Assembly: GCF_016632335.1 (NCBI RefSeq)
Contig: NZ_JAEPBG010000006.1
Span: 186,001-250,000 of the forward strand
Direction: 5' to 3'
DNA length: 64,000 nt
Source: Noviherbaspirillum pedocola
Lineage (GTDB): Bacteria; Pseudomonadota; Gammaproteobacteria; Burkholderiales; Burkholderiaceae_D
Under the pieces are notes generated by a model. It did no database searches, was not told the origin of the DNA, and worked only from the letters and a program-made list of their open reading frames with translations. A program made the position numbers and the translations under genes. Positions 1 to 8,575 of this stretch are shown here, one piece after another (positions within the stretch are counted from its first letter, which is position 1; every line of letters starts with the position of its first letter).

Positions 1-1
1 G

Positions 2-1996
2 CTATCGACTCGTGCCGCGCTCACGCGCGACATGCAGAGCATGGACGAACACGTGATCTCGCTGACGCGCATCCTTCAGGGATTCCGGTCAGCGGCGCCG
101 CTGCGCCTTATCCCGTTGCAGGGCGACGGATTCACCGATGCTCTCTCCGCCCTGCTCAACCGAGCCCGCTCTCCGATGCATCGTGCCAAGCCGATGCGCG
201 CCATGATCGATTCCTGGCTTCCGACCGATGAGATCGAGACCGGCGAAGACGTGATGCGATTTAAATGCAATCGGCAGACGACCTATGTTGCAGCGCTTGG
301 CCTGAAGACGTGGCCTGAAGAGACCACACCACGATTTTTCGAATCCCTCCTGAAAGCGCCCATCGAACTGACGATCTGCCAGATCGTGCGCTTCCTCGGT
401 CGGGTGCGCAGCCGCGCCGAGATCAACAAGGCTATTGAATATTACCGCCTGACGCAGTACCCGATGATCGCGCACATGATTGCCAAGGCCAAGCACGAGG
501 AAACCGCGCCGTCCGCCGGCAAGGCCGCTCTCTTGGCGCAATGCGAGGCGGCAAAGGAAGAAATCGAATCCACCAACACCAATTACGTCTACCACTCGTG
601 CACGGTGTTTGTTTCCGCAGGCAGTCTCAAACAGCTTGAAGAAGACGTTCTTACGGCGTCTGAGCAACTCGCTCTGCTCGCCTTCACGTCAGTGCGAGAG
701 AGTAAGAACCTCGCGCCATCGTTCTTTTCGATGCTTCCCGCTCAGTGGTCGCAGCAGACACGTTACGAGGCGCTGTCCGTAGCGAACGTGGCCGACTGCA
801 GCCCGCTGTGGACGATGCTGCCGGGCCCGGAGCACCACCCGTTCTTTTCGAAAGACCTCTACCAACGTCCGGTTCCGGCCCTCGGCGTTTTCACAAACTG
901 CTATGGCGGCAGGACGAATTTTGCATCGCACGTCGGGCAGGTTGGGCACATGCTTATCGTCATGCCCACCGGCGGTGGCAAGACGACGTTCGTCAACCTC
1001 GCAGCAAGCTTTTTCCAACGATACCCGAATTGCAACACATTCATTTTTGACCGTAACAAGTCATGCATGATCACGACTGAACTGCATGGCGGTACCCATA
1101 TCGACATCAAGGCCAAGCGCGCGAAGTTCAACCCCTTTTTCGCGATGATGTCCGATCAGCCGGACGGTAAGCACTGGGTTCGTGAATTCATCCTGCGCCG
1201 TCTCGAAGAGGGAAATTTCGTTGCCACCGCCGAGGATCGTCGTGCGATCGATGAGGCATTGAATGACCTGGAAGCGGGCTACGCGGTAAACAAGCGACCG
1301 CTGCGCTTGAGCAGATTTGTACTCGCCCTCGGATCAGCGCGGCTGAAGCAGGAGCTGGCTGAGTGGAAGGAAGGAGCGCCCTACGGGATGTTCGACACGG
1401 AAGTCGACGACTTCTCGTTGAATTCCTGGACCACGATCGAGATGCGCGAAATTATGCAGGTCGAGCGGCTGAACCGTGCCTTCCTCGACTACGCGTTCCG
1501 CAAGATCTACGAATCCCTGGACGGACGGCCTACGCTCATTTATCTGGAGGAAGCATCGTTCCTGCTTGCGGATGGCAAGTTCGCGTCGATGATCGATGAC
1601 TGGCTCAAGACCTTCCGGAAGAAGAACGCCTTTATATGGCTGACGCTGCAAAGCCCCGAGTCCATCACCGACTCGACCATGGCTGCGACTCTGCTCGACA
1701 ACGTTCCGTCGATGCTTTTTGGCGTGAACCAGAAAATCGAGTCGCATCGCGGGGTATACACGAAGATGTTCGGGCTTGAAAACCACCAGGTCGACATGAT
1801 CGCCAATTTGAAGCCGCAGCGCGATTACCTGCTGATTCAGGGGCGCAATTCACGCGTGCTGCAGACGCATCTGAATCCACAATGTCTGGCGTACCTTCGA
1901 TCGGAGCCGAAGGTGCTCGAGCTTTATGAAAAGTTCAGGGCCAGCGGTGAGCCCGATTGGCAACAGCAGTATCTCGCCGCAGTCGCTATGCAGTGA
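2..1996 (+). CDS. virB4: VirB4/TrbE-family conjugation ATPase (5' truncated by the window edge)
   Basis: Cytoplasmic AAA-type ATPase that energises type IV secretion pilus assembly and DNA transfer. The frame is open from base 2 and the first in-frame ATG (32) has no ribosome site, so the true start lies outside the window. About 664 residues are visible, against roughly 800 for the family. The Walker A motif PTGGGKTT is near residue 314 from that ATG and the Walker B stretch LIYLEEA near 503. The C-terminal half matches the VirB4 ATPase core. It is the first visible gene of a plus-strand operon; trbJ starts 16 bp after its stop. The family is certain. Trb versus VirB subtype is inferred from the neighbours. 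Confidence 0.93.
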   Translation, partial: LSTRAALTRDMQSMDEHVISLTRILQGFRSAAPLRLIPLQGDGFTDALSALLNRARSPMHRAKPMRAMIDSWLPTDEIETGEDVMRFKCNRQTTYVAALGLKTWPEETTPRFFESLLKAPIELTICQIVRFLGRVRSRAEINKAIEYYRLTQYPMIAHMIAKAKHEETAPSAGKAALLAQCEAAKEEIESTNTNYVYHSCTVFVSAGSLKQLEEDVLTASEQLALLAFTSVRESKNLAPSFFSMLPAQWSQQTRYEALSVANVADCSPLWTMLPGPEHHPFFSKDLYQRPVPALGVFTNCYGGRTNFASHVGQVGHMLIVMPTGGGKTTFVNLAASFFQRYPNCNTFIFDRNKSCMITTELHGGTHIDIKAKRAKFNPFFAMMSDQPDGKHWVREFILRRLEEGNFVATAEDRRAIDEALNDLEAGYAVNKRPLRLSRFVLALGSARLKQELAEWKEGAPYGMFDTEVDDFSLNSWTTIEMREIMQVERLNRAFLDYAFRKIYESLDGRPTLIYLEEASFLLADGKFASMIDDWLKTFRKKNAFIWLTLQSPESITDSTMAATLLDNVPSMLFGVNQKIESHRGVYTKMFGLENHQVDMIANLKPQRDYLLIQGRNSRVLQTHLNPQCLAYLRSEPKVLELYEKFRASGEPDWQQQYLAAVAMQ

Positions 1997-2012
1997 TCAA
2001 GGGAGATAAAAA

Positions 2013-2753
2013 ATGAACATGCCGGCACGCTTCAAAAAGATGTTTTCCGCCGCTGCTCTTGCCGCGGCACTTGGCCTGAGCCTAATACCGACAACCGCGA
2101 ATGCCTGGATCGTTTTCGACCCGACAAACTGGATCGAGAACGCAATCACGGCAACGAATCAGATCCTAACCGAATGGAATACCTACGAGGACCTGATCCA
2201 GAACACGCAGCAGACCATGACGATGATCCAGAGCCTGTCGACTATGCAGGGGCTCGCCAATGCGGCCGGACTGTCCGATGAGCTGGCGCTATACCAACAA
2301 CTGGCGCAGACCGCGTCGGAGCTTTACGGCACCGTGCAATCAGCGCAGCAGCTCTATACCAACCTGCAGTCGCAATACGGCGCCAGCAATTTCACTTGGC
2401 AGAACTTCCTGAACAACCGCAACGGGGTGAATAGCTCGCGAGTGAGTTCGATGCTCGGGCAATTCCAGAACGTGCAGCAGGAAATCCAGCGTGTGTCGGC
2501 ACGTCGGCAAACCCTGTTGCAGAAGGCGCAGGATGCGGGAACGAACCAGTCGATGATGCAGATCACGCAAGTCACTTCAGCGCAGCTGGACATGATCTCC
2601 GGCCAGCTTCAGCAGGTTACGTCCACACTCAGCGACAAGGCCGCGGACGACGCCGCACAGAAGAACGACCAGATCCAGGCTGACCAGTTCTCGCAGGATA
2701 TGTACCGCCAGCGGCAGCAAGAGTTGCTGAATTCAGCAAACGCCCTGCATTAA
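2013..2753 (+). CDS. trbJ: TrbJ/VirB5-family conjugal transfer protein
   Basis: Periplasmic, mostly helical protein thought to act as a minor pilus component or adhesin in P-type transfer systems. The start is supported by AAGGGAG just upstream. A signal peptide covers about residues 1-31 and ends ANA. The mature protein opens with the TrbJ-type segment WIVFDPTNW, then Gln-rich coiled-coil-like helices with few cysteines or glycines. Its 246 residues are usual for the family. It sits between virB4 and a TrbL-like gene, an order seen in Trb systems. The family call rests on the N-terminal motif, the helical Gln-rich build and gene order. Confidence 0.82.
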   Translation: MNMPARFKKMFSAAALAAALGLSLIPTTANAWIVFDPTNWIENAITATNQILTEWNTYEDLIQNTQQTMTMIQSLSTMQGLANAAGLSDELALYQQLAQTASELYGTVQSAQQLYTNLQSQYGASNFTWQNFLNNRNGVNSSRVSSMLGQFQNVQQEIQRVSARRQTLLQKAQDAGTNQSMMQITQVTSAQLDMISGQLQQVTSTLSDKAADDAAQKNDQIQADQFSQDMYRQRQQELLNSANALH

Positions 2754-2774
2754 TTGTCGAAAGAGGACTGCAAC

Positions 2775-4040
2775 ATGCGCCTGTTCATCAAGCTACTTTT
2801 TACGCTGACGGTGGCATTCGCCGCCGCACAGGCGCATGCATCTGCCCTCTCGACTGCGATATCTATTTGGGACACTGCGACTTCCGGGGCGAAGCTCACG
2901 GCGGCCGTCGACTCAACAGTGCAAGATTCGGGCGCGTTCTTTTCGCAAATTGAAAAGATTGCCACAGTTGCCGCGACCAAGTTCACTAACGCAGCGACCG
3001 ATTCGATGTACACCTCGGGCATGGGGCTCGCGAACGGATTGGTGGCGACCGCGCTGGAGATCGGTGGCGCACTGGCACTGTTCTACCTGATGGTGCAGTT
3101 CGTCTACATGCTCGGCGACACCGGCGGCTCGATAAAGAGCGTGCTTTTCGACGTCTGCGTTCCCTGTATCGTCGCGGCCCTGCTTATCAACGGCTTTAGC
3201 GGCTACATGGATATGTTCCGCGGATTCCTTGATGTGCTCTCCTCAGGGGGCAGCGATCCGGTCGCGGGCCTTGTCGGGTTTTACACCGGCGCACTCCGGA
3301 TGATTGAAGTCACGTTTGCCCAGGGAACGAAGGCAATCATCGCTGCGATCAGCGCGGGCAGTTGGAGCACGGCGGCAATCGCGGTCGTGGACTGGATGGG
3401 GGGCTTCCTGATCGCCATTGCCGTTCTGTTTGTCATCGTCACCGGGCTGGCCGAAGTTTTCGGGCTCATCATCCTTGGGCCGTTCCTGTTTGCGATCGGC
3501 GTGGCCTTCGGCCCCATCTTCATCGCCGGCCTTGTCACCCCGTGGACGCGCAACTTCTTCACGACATGGCTGCATTTCATTATTGCGTCGGCCATGGTGA
3601 CCGGCGTGACGCGCGTCGTAGTGCAGGTCACGTCTGGCCTGTTTCTTAGCCTACAGATCGATTCGTTGGCGACGGGCACGCCGGTTGCGGCCACGCTCGG
3701 ACTTATCGGGTTGATCGTACTCACCTTCAACGCGATCCTCGGGCAAGTCCCAGGAATTGCGCAGGCATTAGTCCCAGGCAGCTTTGGTGCCAGATCGCCG
3801 ACCCCGAGAATGGCGGCCGACCTGGCGAAAACCACCCAGCCCGTCAACAACGCAGGCGGAGCCTTGGTCAAGCAAGGCGTCAACGGACTGCGCGGTTCTG
3901 GCGGCAGCCGTGGTGCTGGCGCCGGCGGTGCCGGTGCCGGTGCAGGCGCCGGCGGTGCAGGCGCTGGCGGCGGTGGAGGCGGAACTGGCGTCAGTGCACA
4001 GCAGATCGCCTCGATGGCCAAGGGTACGAATACGCCGTAG
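2775..4040 (+). CDS. trbL: TrbL/VirB6-family polytopic membrane protein
   Basis: Inner-membrane channel component of the conjugative type IV secretion system. The ATG at 2775 is chosen over a TTG at 2754 because AAAGAGGA precedes it at good spacing. The protein has 421 residues: a signal-like N-terminus, a short periplasmic segment, then at least five hydrophobic helices between about residues 85 and 340. The C-terminal ~50 residues are a low-complexity Gly/Ala tail, common in TrbL proteins. It follows trbJ within the operon. The family is assigned from topology, Gly-rich tail and position; no single catalytic motif exists. Confidence 0.82.
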   Translation: MRLFIKLLFTLTVAFAAAQAHASALSTAISIWDTATSGAKLTAAVDSTVQDSGAFFSQIEKIATVAATKFTNAATDSMYTSGMGLANGLVATALEIGGALALFYLMVQFVYMLGDTGGSIKSVLFDVCVPCIVAALLINGFSGYMDMFRGFLDVLSSGGSDPVAGLVGFYTGALRMIEVTFAQGTKAIIAAISAGSWSTAAIAVVDWMGGFLIAIAVLFVIVTGLAEVFGLIILGPFLFAIGVAFGPIFIAGLVTPWTRNFFTTWLHFIIASAMVTGVTRVVVQVTSGLFLSLQIDSLATGTPVAATLGLIGLIVLTFNAILGQVPGIAQALVPGSFGARSPTPRMAADLAKTTQPVNNAGGALVKQGVNGLRGSGGSRGAGAGGAGAGAGAGGAGAGGGGGGTGVSAQQIASMAKGTNTP

Positions 4041-4068
4041 CGAATCGGCAAATCCCTGTTATGGAACG

Positions 4069-4833
4069 ATGATGAAATTACCTCTCAAGCTCACAGGCGT
4101 AATTGGCATGGCGCTTCTTGGCGGCTGCGCATCCTTCGGCAACGCTCCGCCGCATTCCATCGTCGGCGACGCGCTGAATTTCGCTTCCTACAGAAGCGAA
4201 AATGTCGACCGAAATCGGGTCGGCGTAGCGCAGGTGTTCGAGATGGATGGAAAGACCGTCCTGCAGATGCAAAGCGCGAGCCAAACGACGCCGCGTATCT
4301 CCGACGCCGAGGGCAATCCGGTCAGCTACACCACGACCGGCTCCTATATCGTCCTTGACCGTACGCCGAACCAGTTCACCGTGTCGCAAGGCGACCGCAC
4401 CGCTACGATCGCGCGTGCGCTCGGCCTCCCGGTGCCCGGCTCGCGTGCCGGCAGCCACGTAAGTCCTTCGATGGCCCCTGCTTCCGGGCGAAGCGATCTC
4501 ATCTCCAAGCCGGTGCTGTCCGGCGCGTTGAACAGCCTGCCGGGCGAGGATATGAAGGTGCTGGCCAACGACGCAGATGCACGCGAGCGGTATCTCAAGA
4601 TGCTCGAGTCGCTTCAGACGCAGCTCAATGAATTGCGCATAGCGTTACAGAAGCTTGGACCGCCAGCGCAGGTCGGCACCGTGCGTGCCGCTCATGCGAA
4701 AAGGAAGATTGCACAAAAAGGCCCACGCCGCATGGTTGCGCACAAACCCCCTGTCGCGCCCGCAACGCTTGCCGACGGCGCCGACGGAAAGGGCGCATCG
4801 CCGGCCCCTGCGGGCAGCGCTTTGATGCCATAG
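4069..4833 (+). CDS. Type IV secretion-associated lipoprotein, TrbH/VirB7-like position
   Basis: Predicted outer-membrane lipoprotein of 254 residues. The N-terminus MMKLPLKLTGVIGMALLGGC gives a short charged region, a hydrophobic stretch and a lipobox (LLGGC, Cys about residue 20). The reading frame is open far upstream, but that part lies inside trbL in another frame, so the start is placed at 4069 (or 4072). The mature part has a compact beta-rich region (about residues 45-120), a helical segment with heptad-like leucines, and a basic Ala/Pro-rich tail. In the operon it lies between trbL and trbF, where a VirB7/TrbH-like lipoprotein would help anchor the TrbG-TrbI core. Homology to TrbH is not visible by eye; the function is inferred from lipobox and place. 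Confidence 0.72.
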   Translation: MMKLPLKLTGVIGMALLGGCASFGNAPPHSIVGDALNFASYRSENVDRNRVGVAQVFEMDGKTVLQMQSASQTTPRISDAEGNPVSYTTTGSYIVLDRTPNQFTVSQGDRTATIARALGLPVPGSRAGSHVSPSMAPASGRSDLISKPVLSGALNSLPGEDMKVLANDADARERYLKMLESLQTQLNELRIALQKLGPPAQVGTVRAAHAKRKIAQKGPRRMVAHKPPVAPATLADGADGKGASPAPAGSALMP

Positions 4834-4867
4834 GTGGTCCGGCCCAGTGCCAGCCTGCGTTGCAAAC

Positions 4868-4892
4868 AACCGGCGGCGAAGCCGGTTTTTTG
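4868..4892 (+). terminator. Rho-independent terminator after the lipoprotein gene
   Basis: A perfect 7-bp stem (AACCGGC / GCCGGTT) with a 6-base loop is followed by a run of T. It lies 35 bp after the lipoprotein stop and before trbF, so it may split the transfer operon or attenuate it. Confidence 0.85.
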
Positions 4893-5007
4893 TACCGCAA
4901 TGCGTTTTCGCGAAGAGGCTTCTGTCTTATCCCAGTGCCCGAATCCTCGCAGTTAAACCGGCGCATTCGTATCGGTTACACAAGTGCGCATTAGGACAAT
5001 TTGTTTC

Positions 5008-5697
5008 ATGAAGACCTCCAAATCCAAAGCGAAGCAGCCGCCCGATTTTGCGCCCGGCGAGTTGGCAGATGAGACCAGTCGGATCTATTTCGACCTTCTG
5101 GCCACCGAACGCACCGGGAAAAAGCGCCTGCTGTATGCGGTTGTTTTCCTTGCAGGCGTGATTGCTCTGCAGGGGGGTGCGCTCTTCCGGCTCATGCCGC
5201 TCAAAACCATCGAAACGATCCCGGTCTGGAAGGTCGAAGGCGGCAGGGTCGTCACTGACGGACAGGCCGTGGCGTCCTGGGCACCGGATCAGGAAATGAT
5301 CGCGTATTTCGTCAATTCCTGGGCCGAGGCGGTGTTCGACATCAACGCCGCCACGATCGAGGACACTACCCGCCGCGCCGTTGAAATGACGATCGGCATG
5401 GCAACGGACCAGCTGCGCGATCTGCGCCAGCGCGACAACCCGATGGTACTTCTGCGCGATTCCCCTGGCCTGATTCGCACTTACGAATACAGCAGCGCGA
5501 ACTTCATCTCGGACAACGTCCTGCTGCTTCGCTTTAAGGCCACGACACGGCGCCCCAACTCGACGCCGCAGACCGTGAGCTACGCGCTTACGGCGACCTT
5601 CACGCGCATCAAACCCACCGACCGGAATACTCTGATGCGCAACCCGGCTGGCCTATACATCAAGTCCTTCTCCCTGAGCGAGGAATCGCTGAAATGA
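5008..5697 (+). CDS. trbF: TrbF/VirB8-family inner-membrane transfer protein
   Basis: Bitopic inner-membrane assembly factor linking the inner-membrane platform to the core complex. The ATG at 5008 is preferred over an in-frame GTG at 4984; an AGGA lies 11 bases upstream. It has 229 residues: a cytoplasmic N-terminus of about 45 residues, one membrane helix (about 47-66), then a periplasmic NTF2-like domain with the family's pattern of an acidic helix and beta strands (for example YSSANFISDNVLLLRF near 155-170). Its stop overlaps the start of trbG by four bases (ATGA), so the two are translationally coupled. Length, topology and position all fit TrbF. Confidence 0.87.
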   Translation: MKTSKSKAKQPPDFAPGELADETSRIYFDLLATERTGKKRLLYAVVFLAGVIALQGGALFRLMPLKTIETIPVWKVEGGRVVTDGQAVASWAPDQEMIAYFVNSWAEAVFDINAATIEDTTRRAVEMTIGMATDQLRDLRQRDNPMVLLRDSPGLIRTYEYSSANFISDNVLLLRFKATTRRPNSTPQTVSYALTATFTRIKPTDRNTLMRNPAGLYIKSFSLSEESLK

Positions 5698-6515
5698 AAC
5701 GTGCCCTGACCCTAGCCATCGCCGCGCTGCTCGTCACTGCTGCGCATGCCGCCCCGAAGTCGGTCCGGCGCGCAGATCCCGCCGCGGAATCGATTGCCGC
5801 GCCCAGCGAAGAACGGATTCGGACCTACACCTACGATCCGAACATCATTTTCAAGGTCAACGCGACCGTCAAAAAGCACGCGCACATCAAGCTCGAGGAA
5901 GGCGAAAAGCTCAAATATGCGCCTGTGCTCGGCGATACGATCCAGTGGCGTGTTGCGTTCACCGCGAACGACCTGTTCATAAAACCATCGCGACCGGACA
6001 TCACTACGACGATGACGGTGATCACGAACAAGCGAACCTACGAATTCGAGCTGAATTCGATTGAGCGTGGCGCCGTTTATCAACAGGTTTCGTTCAGCTA
6101 TCCAGACAGCGAGAGGCAGCTAAAGCTTCTCAACGACGAATCGACCGCTGCTGCGAGCGCGGAAAAGAGCCGCCTGGCCAGTCAGATTATTCAGCCGTCC
6201 GTCGACGTCACGGCGCTGGACTACAACTACGACATTGTTGGTACTGCGCCCTTCAAGCCGGAGGAAGTCTCCAACGACGGCAAGTTTACCTACCTGCGAA
6301 TGCCCGCCACACAAGCCATGCCAGCCGTGTTCCTGCTCGATGCGGAAAATAAGCCATCGCTCGTGGCCTTTCGTCAGAAGGGCAATTTCATCGTGGTCGA
6401 GCGCGTTGCAGACGCATTGCTGCTAAAGATCGGCAATGATGAAGTGCGGGTGACGAAGCGCGGCGTCGCCAGCAAGGTCGCTGCGCCAGTCAACAGGAGC
6501 CGGGATGTCTACTAA
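5694..6515 (+). CDS. trbG: TrbG/VirB9-family core-complex protein
   Basis: Periplasmic/outer-membrane component of the type IV secretion core complex. It has 273 residues with a signal peptide ending at AHA (about residue 19). The VirB9/CagX build is clear: an N-terminal beta domain beginning RTYTYDPNIIFKV, the ITNKRTYEFEL strand near residues 105-115, the linker, then a C-terminal beta sandwich starting at YNYDIVGTAPFKP (about 180) with the segment PAVFLLDAENKPSLVAFR. It overlaps trbF by 4 bp and trbI by 11 bp, so the three proteins that build the core are made together. Confidence 0.92.
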   Translation: MKRALTLAIAALLVTAAHAAPKSVRRADPAAESIAAPSEERIRTYTYDPNIIFKVNATVKKHAHIKLEEGEKLKYAPVLGDTIQWRVAFTANDLFIKPSRPDITTTMTVITNKRTYEFELNSIERGAVYQQVSFSYPDSERQLKLLNDESTAAASAEKSRLASQIIQPSVDVTALDYNYDIVGTAPFKPEEVSNDGKFTYLRMPATQAMPAVFLLDAENKPSLVAFRQKGNFIVVERVADALLLKIGNDEVRVTKRGVASKVAAPVNRSRDVY

Positions 6516-8031
6516 CGAATTCGATCAAGAAGATCCTTTCGAGAAGCTGGCACGTCGACAAGAACAAGACGGTGCGCGCGCCTCGGAGCAAGAGGAGATC
6601 GCCAAGCGCCGGCGCGAAGCGGAGGACGCCGAGCGTGAGCGCGAACTCGATGACTCGCGCCGCGCCGCGGATGCGCAGCAAATGCGCGTCGAGGAGGAAC
6701 CGCTCAAGACCTCCAAGACTCCGCGCGATGCCTATAAGAACCTGAAAAATCTGATCATCCCCATCTTGGCCATCGCCCTCTTTATATGGTGGATTTGGGC
6801 GCCCGCTCCCGGTTCGAAGGTCAAGGACAAGAGCAAGGACGAAGTCAACGCGCTGCAGCAAAAGACCAACGTCAGCGCTTTGATCGACCAAATGACGCGC
6901 GACGCACGGCCGAAGCCCAAGCCAGAAGCCCCCCCCGAGCATCCTGTAGCGCAACCGACACACGTCACGGCCGCTCCTCCCGCAGCCAGCGACGCCGACC
7001 GGCAGGCTGCGGCAAAGGCAATAGAGGAAGCGCGCAAGAGGGATGAAGAAATCAATGCCGCGCCGCTTGAAACTCCGGGCGGCCAAGTGCGCACAGTCGA
7101 CGGAAACACCCCAGCTTCCAGCCAGGAAGTCAGCGTGTCGGCACGCCAAAGCGCGCTGCGCTCGCAATTGCAGGCCATGGCCAGCGCGCAGGCTGCGGCA
7201 GACCCCTCCGCACGCGGCCCGGAAATGCCCGCGCGCGCGCCGGGATATGCAGCCGCAGGCTACGGTAACAATGCCTATGCGGCCGGTGGCGCGATGGGCG
7301 GCGGTGGTTACGGGGCCATGCCGGCGGGCTATGGCGGTCATGGCGGTATGCCTCCCGGCGGCACTCCGCAAGGCTACGATCAGGAATTCATGGACCAGCA
7401 GCGCGCCGCGTCGGGCGAGCCGCTTCAGGTGTTGCGTCAGCAGTCACCCACCGCGACGTATGTGATCGACCAGGGCACACCCATCCAGGCAGTGCTTTTG
7501 ACCGGCATCAACAGCGACCTGCCGGGCGACATCACTGCCATGGTGTCCTATGACGTGTACGACAGCCGCGGCAACGGCGCTGTGCTTATCCCCAAGGGCA
7601 GCCGGTTTGTTGGGAAATACAACTCCCAGATCATTCCCGGGCAGGAGCGCGTGCTCGTTGCAGTCAACCGCCTTATCCGGCCGGACGGTACGTGGATCTC
7701 GCTGGCAGGTGCGAACGGCACCGACCCGATGGGACAATCCGGCCTGGAAGCCGACGTCAACAACCATTTCTTCAAGATTTTCGGGACCTCGCTCATCATC
7801 GGCGCGGCGTCGTACCTGCTTCCGTCCTCGGACCGCACCATCACTTCCACCGTCGGTGGCCTTGGCGGCATCCAGAACGGCGGCACGATCGCGGGACAAG
7901 CCCTTAATGAAACGGTCAAGGCAGTCATGGCACGCAACAAGGAAATCGCGCCGACCCTCTCCCGCAAGCCGGGTACCGAGTTCTATTTCATGGCAGCGCG
8001 CGACATGGTGCTGCAACCGTATCACCGCTGA
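6505..8031 (+). CDS. trbI: TrbI/VirB10-family core-complex protein
   Basis: Energy-sensing protein that spans both membranes in the type IV secretion core. It has 508 residues: a charged, Glu/Arg-rich cytoplasmic N-terminus (1-75), a membrane helix near 79-95, a Pro/Ala-rich periplasmic linker, a Gly/Tyr/Met-rich low-complexity segment (about 235-290), and the conserved C-terminal barrel domain from about 300 with IQAVLLTGINSDLPG and LIPKGSRFVGKYNSQI. AGGAG lies 6 bases before the ATG. Its final segment ends HR, and a 26-bp hairpin without a T run follows. The family is certain. Confidence 0.94.
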   Translation: MSTNEFDQEDPFEKLARRQEQDGARASEQEEIAKRRREAEDAERERELDDSRRAADAQQMRVEEEPLKTSKTPRDAYKNLKNLIIPILAIALFIWWIWAPAPGSKVKDKSKDEVNALQQKTNVSALIDQMTRDARPKPKPEAPPEHPVAQPTHVTAAPPAASDADRQAAAKAIEEARKRDEEINAAPLETPGGQVRTVDGNTPASSQEVSVSARQSALRSQLQAMASAQAAADPSARGPEMPARAPGYAAAGYGNNAYAAGGAMGGGGYGAMPAGYGGHGGMPPGGTPQGYDQEFMDQQRAASGEPLQVLRQQSPTATYVIDQGTPIQAVLLTGINSDLPGDITAMVSYDVYDSRGNGAVLIPKGSRFVGKYNSQIIPGQERVLVAVNRLIRPDGTWISLAGANGTDPMGQSGLEADVNNHFFKIFGTSLIIGAASYLLPSSDRTITSTVGGLGGIQNGGTIAGQALNETVKAVMARNKEIAPTLSRKPGTEFYFMAARDMVLQPYHR

Positions 8032-8043
8032 TTTGCTGCATCC

Positions 8044-8069
8044 GCGTCCTTCGCTTTTGCGAGGGACGC
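8044..8069. other. Stem-loop in the 201-bp gap after trbI
   Basis: An 11-bp stem with one G-T pair (GCGTCCTTCGC / GCGAGGGACGC) and a TTTT loop. There is no following T run, so it is not a standard intrinsic terminator. It may stabilise the trbI message or separate the Trb and pil units. Confidence 0.5.
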
Positions 8070-8232
8070 ATCTCCACATGACCGCAGATCCACCCATCCC
8101 CGCAATCCCCGACAACACCGCATCATCCCCGCGTCCGAAAGCCACCTAAATTGCCGCAGGTTTTCTAATCCGCGGTCCGGCCATGCCAAGGAAAATATAT
8201 TTCCGTAGCGAAATTCAAGGGTGTGGTGTTCG

Positions 8233-8574
8233 ATGACACGGATCATGGTATTGCTGGCGTGGATGATGATGGCGGCACAGGCGCATGCCTCGGTGCGCCA
8301 GAACGGTATGCCGTCGCGTGATGAAGTGCCAATTGCGTTAAGCCAGGCGTTGAGCGTTCCTTCTGAGGACGCAAACGACAGCGTGGCGATCCCGGCCGGC
8401 GAGCCCGACGCTGGCGACATCGAGGCCGACCGGCAGCGCATCGAAAGCCGCATCACCGACATCCAGGACGCGATCGCGGCGCTGCAAAGGCTCGTTTGTG
8501 CATCCGCCACGCCAGATTTTTCATCGCAAACGGCTGTGCCAAATGATTGCGTAGCCTCGCGAGCGGGACGGTGA
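8233..8574 (+). CDS. Small exported protein of unknown function at the head of the pil cluster
   Basis: 113-residue protein with a signal peptide (MTRIMVLLAWMMMAAQAHA) and a helical, charged mature part; residues 62-85 (EADRQRIESRITDIQDAI) look like a short coiled coil. Two cysteines near the end could form a disulfide. The ATG at 8233 is preferred over the GTG at 8221. Its TGA is one base before the ATG of the PilO-like gene, so the two are almost certainly co-expressed. In IncI pil loci this place is held by small periplasmic proteins and the PilN secretin; it is far too short to be the secretin. I do not recognise the family. Confidence 0.72.
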   Translation: MTRIMVLLAWMMMAAQAHASVRQNGMPSRDEVPIALSQALSVPSEDANDSVAIPAGEPDAGDIEADRQRIESRITDIQDAIAALQRLVCASATPDFSSQTAVPNDCVASRAGR

Positions 8575-8575
8575 A